Shown piece after piece: positions 32,434 to 36,380 of a stretch of 36,380 nucleotides of DNA. The translations under genes were made by a program, and so were the position numbers. The number at the start of each line of letters is the position of its first letter. Positions within the stretch are counted from its first letter, which is position 1. The stretch comes from Paraburkholderia silviterrae (GTDB lineage Bacteria > Pseudomonadota > Gammaproteobacteria > Burkholderiales > Burkholderiaceae). The notes under the pieces were generated by a model. The model searched no databases. It was given only the letters and a program-made list of their open reading frames with translations, and was not told the DNA's origin. The stretch spans positions 1-36,380 of the forward strand of contig NZ_SMRP01000050.1 in assembly GCF_004353915.1 (NCBI RefSeq), given 5' to 3'.

Positions 32434-33119
32434 GGCGTCAGAAACGCGAAACGAAACACACCGACGAAGTTCGGATTGCCGTCGAACGGCTGCCAGCGGG
32501 AATCTTTCCATTGCATCAGGTCGGAAACGGCGACGGCGCGCAGACCGCTATCGGTCGGCGTGACGGTGCCCGTGTGATAGGCGATGTAGCGGTCGAGCCA
32601 GATCATCAGATGCTGGTCGTCGCCTTGATCGAAGAACAGCAGGTCGCCCGGCAGCGCCTGATTGACGTCGCGCGAAACGAAGCGGCTGTTGCGTTGTATG
32701 AGCGCAATGGCCGAGACGTAGGCGCCAACACTGCCGTCGATGCGCGTCCAGCGGTTCGCGAGCGAGCGCTGCTGTGGGCTCAGTTGCAACTCGGGTGGCA
32801 GCCGGCTCGCGTCACCGGCACTGTTCAACCCGTTGGCCTTCAGCCAGCGCGCGTCATGCTCGCGCAGCGCCTCCATGGCCGCAAAGCGCACGAGACCCGC
32901 GCAGTCGCGCTGGGTCCAGCGCGGCGTGGGGCCGCGGCGTATCTGCTGGTCGACGATGCGCACGAACCACGCACGAAATATCGTCGATTGCTCGGGCGTG
33001 AGCGCATCGGGGTCGGGCGCGGCCTGCGTTGGCATGAGCGCGCGCACCGGGCCCGCAAGCGCCACGCCGAGTGCGGTCACGCCAGCCGCCGCGCATCGGT
33101 GGAAAAAGCGGCGGCGCAT
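32430..33119 (-). CDS. yfaT: YfaT-like DUF1175 protein with NlpC/P60-like motif
   Basis: The 229-residue exported protein has a basic start, a hydrophobic segment (AAGVTALGVALAGPVRA) and a fold reminiscent of NlpC/P60 cysteine peptidases: C73 in RDCAGLVRFAA, H170 in GDLLFFDQGDDQHLMIW and H182 in YIAYHTG. This is the catalytic order Cys-His-His. Such enzymes cut peptidoglycan stem peptides, although DUF1175 has no proven activity that I know of. The ATG at 33119 lies two bases after the yfaA stop and it overlaps yfaS by four bases, so all three are coupled. E. coli YfaT is about 207 residues. Confidence 0.85.
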   Translation of the reverse strand: MRRRFFHRCAAAGVTALGVALAGPVRALMPTQAAPDPDALTPEQSTIFRAWFVRIVDQQIRRGPTPRWTQRDCAGLVRFAAMEALREHDARWLKANGLNSAGDASRLPPELQLSPQQRSLANRWTRIDGSVGAYVSAIALIQRNSRFVSRDVNQALPGDLLFFDQGDDQHLMIWLDRYIAYHTGTVTPTDSGLRAVAVSDLMQWKDSRWQPFDGNPNFVGVFRFAFLTP

Positions 33120-33121
33120 AG

Positions 33122-35005
33122 TCAGTCGCCACTCGTGCCGGGCTGGGCCGGCTGGTCTTCGGCGCTCTGCGCGGTGTCGGCTCCAGCGTCGCCAGCGGCG
33201 GCGTTGCCGGCGCCGTTGTCCGCGTCTTTCGGGCCGGCGCCCAGCGGATGCCCTGCTGCCGCGTCGCCGCGCGGCGCCACGCTCGCACGCGTCTCGACAT
33301 GCCACTCCACCGGCACCCAGCCCGCCGACGAAGGCAGCGAGTCCGGCAGGCTCAACGCCAGCGGCGGATAACTCGCCACTGCGTGCAGCTTCGGCAACAG
33401 ATGCGTGCGCGCGGCATTGCGGAAGATCGCCTCCTGGTCGGCCGGCAGCGCACGGCCCGCCTCGCGCTCCACGAGCGCCGCCGCAGTGGATGGCATGACC
33501 GACACGACCGTGGTCGACAGGCGCTGCGGCGAGAGCGTGTCAGCGATGGCCGGATAGCGCTTGTCCAGCACAGCGAGCGTGTCGTCCACGAGACGCCCGT
33601 CGGGCGAGAACACCACGTAGCCGTGCGCGAGCGCGAGCGTCACCGGGAAGTAGCGCGGCGCGGACAACTGTGCCCCGTATGGCGAGCCCGCACTTTGCGC
33701 CGTGCCCGAGCGCGCGCTCACCGCGCGGGTCCAGAGCGTGACGCCGGCGCTCGGCTCGCGTGTCTGCACGGGCAAGCGCCGATAGCCCGCCTCGTTGCCC
33801 GCCTTCGCTTCGTACGCGCCGATAGCGTCACCAAAAACGTTTGCAAGCGCTCCCTTGATTGCCGCAAGTTGCGCCGGATCCTGCGCCGCCTCGGGTTTGA
33901 GGCGCGCGACGAACACGGGCGCCACGAGCGTCGATTTTGCGTACCAGCACACCCCCGCGGGTCCAGCGAGGCGCTCGCGCAAGACCTTCGACGCGGCTTG
34001 CTCGCCATCGCCCAGTTCGTCGAGCAGATCGGCAGCATCGTTCCAGTCGACCGGCAGGCTCGCGCAGGCCGCTGCGTTGGCGGGCAACGCGCGCCACAGA
34101 TCGGCGCTGTCCCAGTGCTGCGGCAGACGAGCGGGATCGATCAGCACCGCCGTGCTCCATGTGCCGCTCGCCTGCGCATCGCTCTTGCCCGACGCGGCGA
34201 AGTCGAAACGCAGCGCATTGAGGCCCGAGAAAAAGGCCTGATAGCCGAACGAAAGATAATTGACCGACACAATCAGCCGATGCCCGTTCACCTCTGCGGG
34301 CGCGCTCTCGAGGCGATATGTGCGCAGGGCATCGTCGCCGCCGTCGTCGAGCATCTTCGCGAGCGCCTTGGCGCGCTCGCCGATGGTCTTGCCGTCGGCG
34401 TCGAGCAGAATGCCGGGCTCCGACATGACGATGAGACGCTCGCCCTTCGCCGCGAACAGCAGCGTATGGCCGACCGCTAGCTTGAGCGCGTAGACCGGCA
34501 CGTCGCCCGAGAGCGTGGCCGCCTGGCTCAGTTGGCTATCGCCGGCCGCCACGTTACCGATGGCCTGCATCAGCTTCGCGAGGCCGTTGCGGCGCATCGT
34601 CATCACCCAATAGCCGAGGCGGCCATCGGGAGAGCGCCAGAGCAGCACGCGCGAGGGTTCGTCGAATACGCGCTTGATGAGTTCGTCGCGCCAGTCGAGA
34701 TCGTGCTCGAATGCAAGCCGCCGCACGGCGCCTTCGGCGGAAAGACGCGTGGAACTGGATTCGTAATAATCGACGAAATCGCGTGTCAGCAGCGTGCGCA
34801 ACAAAGGCACGCGTATCATGTCGCTCGGCAAACGAGAAAGGGCCGCGCTGTCGATAATTGCGTCGGGATAGCGAATATCGAAAGTGACTTCGTGAGATCG
34901 AAACGCAGATCTCCCACCGAAAGGACGCCAAATCGCCTGAATGGCGACTATGGCAACGATTAAAACCGCGGCGGTTAGCGCGGCCTTTTTGCGCGTTAAC
35001 TTCAT
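33122..35005 (-). CDS. yfaA: YfaA-like DUF2138 protein
   Basis: This 627-residue protein has an N-terminal uncleaved anchor (AALTAAVLIVAIVAIQAIW, residues 8-26) and a large periplasmic part. The motifs LSRLPSDMIRVPLLRTLLTRDF and GYQAFFSGLNALRFDFAASG are typical of DUF2138. The tail after about residue 580 is Gly/Ala/Asp-rich and disordered. It is the first gene of the yfa operon, ending two bases before yfaT. AGGG lies 11 bases before the ATG. Its role is unknown; it may tether or chaperone the YfaS complex at the inner membrane. Confidence 0.88.
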   Translation of the reverse strand: MKLTRKKAALTAAVLIVAIVAIQAIWRPFGGRSAFRSHEVTFDIRYPDAIIDSAALSRLPSDMIRVPLLRTLLTRDFVDYYESSSTRLSAEGAVRRLAFEHDLDWRDELIKRVFDEPSRVLLWRSPDGRLGYWVMTMRRNGLAKLMQAIGNVAAGDSQLSQAATLSGDVPVYALKLAVGHTLLFAAKGERLIVMSEPGILLDADGKTIGERAKALAKMLDDGGDDALRTYRLESAPAEVNGHRLIVSVNYLSFGYQAFFSGLNALRFDFAASGKSDAQASGTWSTAVLIDPARLPQHWDSADLWRALPANAAACASLPVDWNDAADLLDELGDGEQAASKVLRERLAGPAGVCWYAKSTLVAPVFVARLKPEAAQDPAQLAAIKGALANVFGDAIGAYEAKAGNEAGYRRLPVQTREPSAGVTLWTRAVSARSGTAQSAGSPYGAQLSAPRYFPVTLALAHGYVVFSPDGRLVDDTLAVLDKRYPAIADTLSPQRLSTTVVSVMPSTAAALVEREAGRALPADQEAIFRNAARTHLLPKLHAVASYPPLALSLPDSLPSSAGWVPVEWHVETRASVAPRGDAAAGHPLGAGPKDADNGAGNAAAGDAGADTAQSAEDQPAQPGTSGD

Positions 35006-35548
35006 CGAATCAATCGCCCTGAATTGGAATATTCGTTTTCTTTCGCACTGCTGCGCTAATTAAAAAAACGCATGCCCGTTTGTTTGCCGCGCGCCAACTT
35101 TTTTCTGCGATCAGCCATTTCCAGTTGGCAGGAATACTACCTTAAAAGCCATATAAATGGCGTGAATGATTCTGGTCGCGCGACATATTCGCATTTGTTA
35201 ACATTTTATCGTTATGCATATTGCGTAATGCATTATCGACGGCCAGGATCAAGGCGCCAAATTGAGTCGATGCGCGCGTCTCTTGGGCCGTCGTCGCTAC
35301 ATCTTGCTCAAGTCCAGGTGATGTCGTCTATCAACTTCCCAAGCCAAGGTGCGCAGGGCCTCTATCTGGGCCATGTCGCTTGACAATTTATATTTTGTCT
35401 AGCACCAATTTCCGTCCATATTCCGGCTAATCCGCTCGGCAAGGCGTTGCTGTGTCTTCGCATGGTCGATGCGTTGCGAAACCGCGTAGACGACGGAAAG
35501 AACAGCAAGTTCGTCAGGGAGACAAAACAGGAGGCATCATTCACGACA
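35006..35548. other. AT-rich intergenic region upstream of the yfa operon
   Basis: This 543-base stretch is clearly AT-richer than its surroundings, most of all at 35040-35260 and 35380-35400. It has poly-A/T runs and an imperfect inverted repeat TTATGCAT...ATGCATTA near 35212-35235. No gene with a credible ribosome site is seen. It probably contains the yfa promoter (TTTAAT is one -10 candidate near 35060) and may be a silencing or transfer boundary. Confidence 0.5.
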
Positions 35549-35836
35549 ATGCAGAAGAACGACCATCGCTTCGCCCCCGCACGCGCCACGGGCGCACCGG
35601 CCTCGACTGCGCGCGGCAACTTGATGGCCCTCGCGAGCGCAACTGCAGTGGCCACGCTGCCAAGTGCCTTGCCCGGATGCGGAGGTGGCGGTGGCGGCTC
35701 CAGCACACCGGCGGCCGCATCAGGCGGGATAACACCGGTATCGGACGCCCCTATCTGGGGCACGACTGGCGCGGCGGAGCAGATCATCGACGCGCCACAG
35801 CACCTCACGACGCACAACACATCGCGTGTCGGATAG
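35549..35836 (+). pseudogene. Truncated lipoprotein-like ORF
   Basis: The 95-residue frame encodes an N-terminal signal-like segment (LMALASATAVATLPSAL) and a lipobox-like LPGC followed by six glycines, typical of the start of Burkholderia surface lipoproteins. It then ends within about 50 residues without a domain. AGGAGG lies 14 bases before the ATG, too far for ideal initiation. It is more likely the 5' end of a disrupted lipoprotein gene than a real small protein. No match to a known family is made. Confidence 0.4.
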
Positions 35837-35920
35837 TACGCGGACGGCGCCTGGTTTGCGCCAGGCGCATACGCCTCTCGCGCAGAGTCGGCGCCCATAC
35901 ACAGTGCTGAAGCCACGCAG

Positions 35921-36178
35921 TCAGTCGGTTTCGCGCACAGGCAGTATTTGGACGCTGATCGTGCGGTCGTTCCAGAACATGTTGTGCACGCGCGGTTGGA
36001 GCACGCGCAAAACTTCATCGGATACGTTGGCGTAGTGCAGCAGCGCGGCGGGACGCGAGCCCGTACCCGCTATGCGGCTAATGTTGTCGTAAGGCGGGAA
36101 GCCATACTTCTGCAAAAAAGCGTTGATCTCCTCGTCGGTAACGCTTTCTTCGACGTTTCCAAGCAGCAATTCGGCCAT
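35921..36178 (-). CDS. Second small RRM-like protein
   Basis: This 85-residue protein has an RRM-like layout: first strand ELLLGNVE (RNP2-like), helix TDEEINAFLQKYG, strand DNISRIAG, strand PAALLHYA, helix DEVLRVLQPRVHNMFW, and a last strand ISVQILPV. As in the 12481-12765 gene the RNP1 aromatics are poorly kept. AGG lies about six bases before the ATG. The gene is alone. RNA binding is inferred from the pattern only. Confidence 0.7.
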   Translation of the reverse strand: MAELLLGNVEESVTDEEINAFLQKYGFPPYDNISRIAGTGSRPAALLHYANVSDEVLRVLQPRVHNMFWNDRTISVQILPVRETD

Positions 36179-36337
36179 GGCGCACCTGACTTCGAAGTTG
36201 AGATTCGGTGTTCGGGGTAGGCGTTCAAGCGCTCATGATAGTGTGCAGTGCAATATGGCGCCGCCAAATGGGCCATGTGCCGGATGAAGTCATTTTGGCG
36301 GCGTGCGTGTTTTATGCGCTTTTCAGCCGCGTAAACG

Positions 36338-36377
36338 CCAGAACCCCGGTGCTCTTGCGGAGCCACCGGGGTTCTGG
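36338..36377. repeat. 14-bp-stem hairpin resembling the phnS-phnT hairpin
   Basis: CCAGAACCCCGGTG (36338-36351) and CACCGGGGTTCTGG (36364-36377) are perfect inverted arms; inside, CTC/GAG can extend the stem past one bulged C. The outer CCAGARCCC and inner GTGCTC/GAGC are shared with the hairpin at 4428-4460. It may be a terminator for a gene beyond the window or a dispersed palindrome. Confidence 0.6.
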
Positions 36378-36380
36378 ACG

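Noticed and set aside
28948..32577. Very long open frame (about 1200 codons) on the plus strand
   Set aside because: It is antisense to yfaS, which has clear macroglobulin motifs and a thioester site. The frame is open because of high third-position GC and its product is Arg/His-rich without domains.

Overview
The window is high-GC DNA with strong third-position GC bias, short intergenic gaps and a gene repertoire typical of Burkholderiaceae. It looks like a Burkholderia/Paraburkholderia-type beta-proteobacterial chromosome or chromid. The basis is a phnSTUV-phnR-HD-oxygenase locus in Burkholderia arrangement, an E. coli yfa-like alpha-2-macroglobulin operon, and Lrp/LysE and DMT-type transporters. 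No rRNA, tRNA, intact IS element, prophage or CRISPR array was recognised.

Region 1 (1-5.9 kb, minus strand) is a 2-aminoethylphosphonate uptake and degradation operon. In order it encodes binding protein PhnS, ATPase PhnT, permeases PhnU and PhnV, a FadR-type GntR regulator PhnR, and a PhnZ-like HD-domain diiron oxygenase. Upstream of phnS are a good match to a Pho box, overlapping inverted repeats and a perfect 11-bp-arm palindrome, which suggests both phosphate-starvation control and substrate-specific control. A strong hairpin separates phnS from phnT. A near-consensus promoter reads leftward out of the window after phnZ. A DeoR-family regulator (6.0-6.8 kb) lies just upstream.

Region 2 (7-13.7 kb) holds a UbiB/ABC1-like protein that has lost its kinase motifs, an 8-bp tandem repeat tract in front of a DMT exporter, a periplasmic L,D-transpeptidase with a repeated Ala/Pro linker, nadE, a two-gene unit (43-residue membrane peptide plus small RRM protein), and a secreted HNH-like protein with a degenerate core.

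Region 3 (13.7-19.9 kb) holds a TumE-like toxin gene overlapping a frameshifted antitoxin gene, a DUF1993 protein, a divergent LysE exporter/Lrp regulator pair, a small unknown protein, an arginine:pyruvate-type aminotransferase, a 3' remnant of an FAH-family gene, and an IclR regulator with an evident operator.

Region 4 (19.9-23.9 kb) carries an IlvD/Edd-family sugar-acid dehydratase preceded by a GntR-type (LacI-family) operator, the LacI-family regulator itself, and a divergent isocitrate lyase/PEP mutase-superfamily enzyme. With the FAH remnant and IclR gene this looks like a partly eroded aldonate-catabolism cluster.

Region 5 (24-35 kb, minus strand) is a six-gene, tightly coupled yfa operon: yfaA (DUF2138), yfaT (DUF1175, NlpC/P60-like), yfaS (alpha-2-macroglobulin with a CAEQ thioester motif), yfaQ (DUF2300, with SxxK, SpoIID-like and HExxH features) and two tandem yfaP (DUF2135) paralogues. 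All products look envelope-targeted. It is the least understood system here and the best candidate for undescribed biology.

Region 6 (35-36.4 kb) has an AT-rich intergenic stretch, the start of a lipoprotein-like ORF that ends early, a second small RRM protein, and a terminal hairpin resembling the one between phnS and phnT. Function calls rest on motif recognition from memory, not on database searches.
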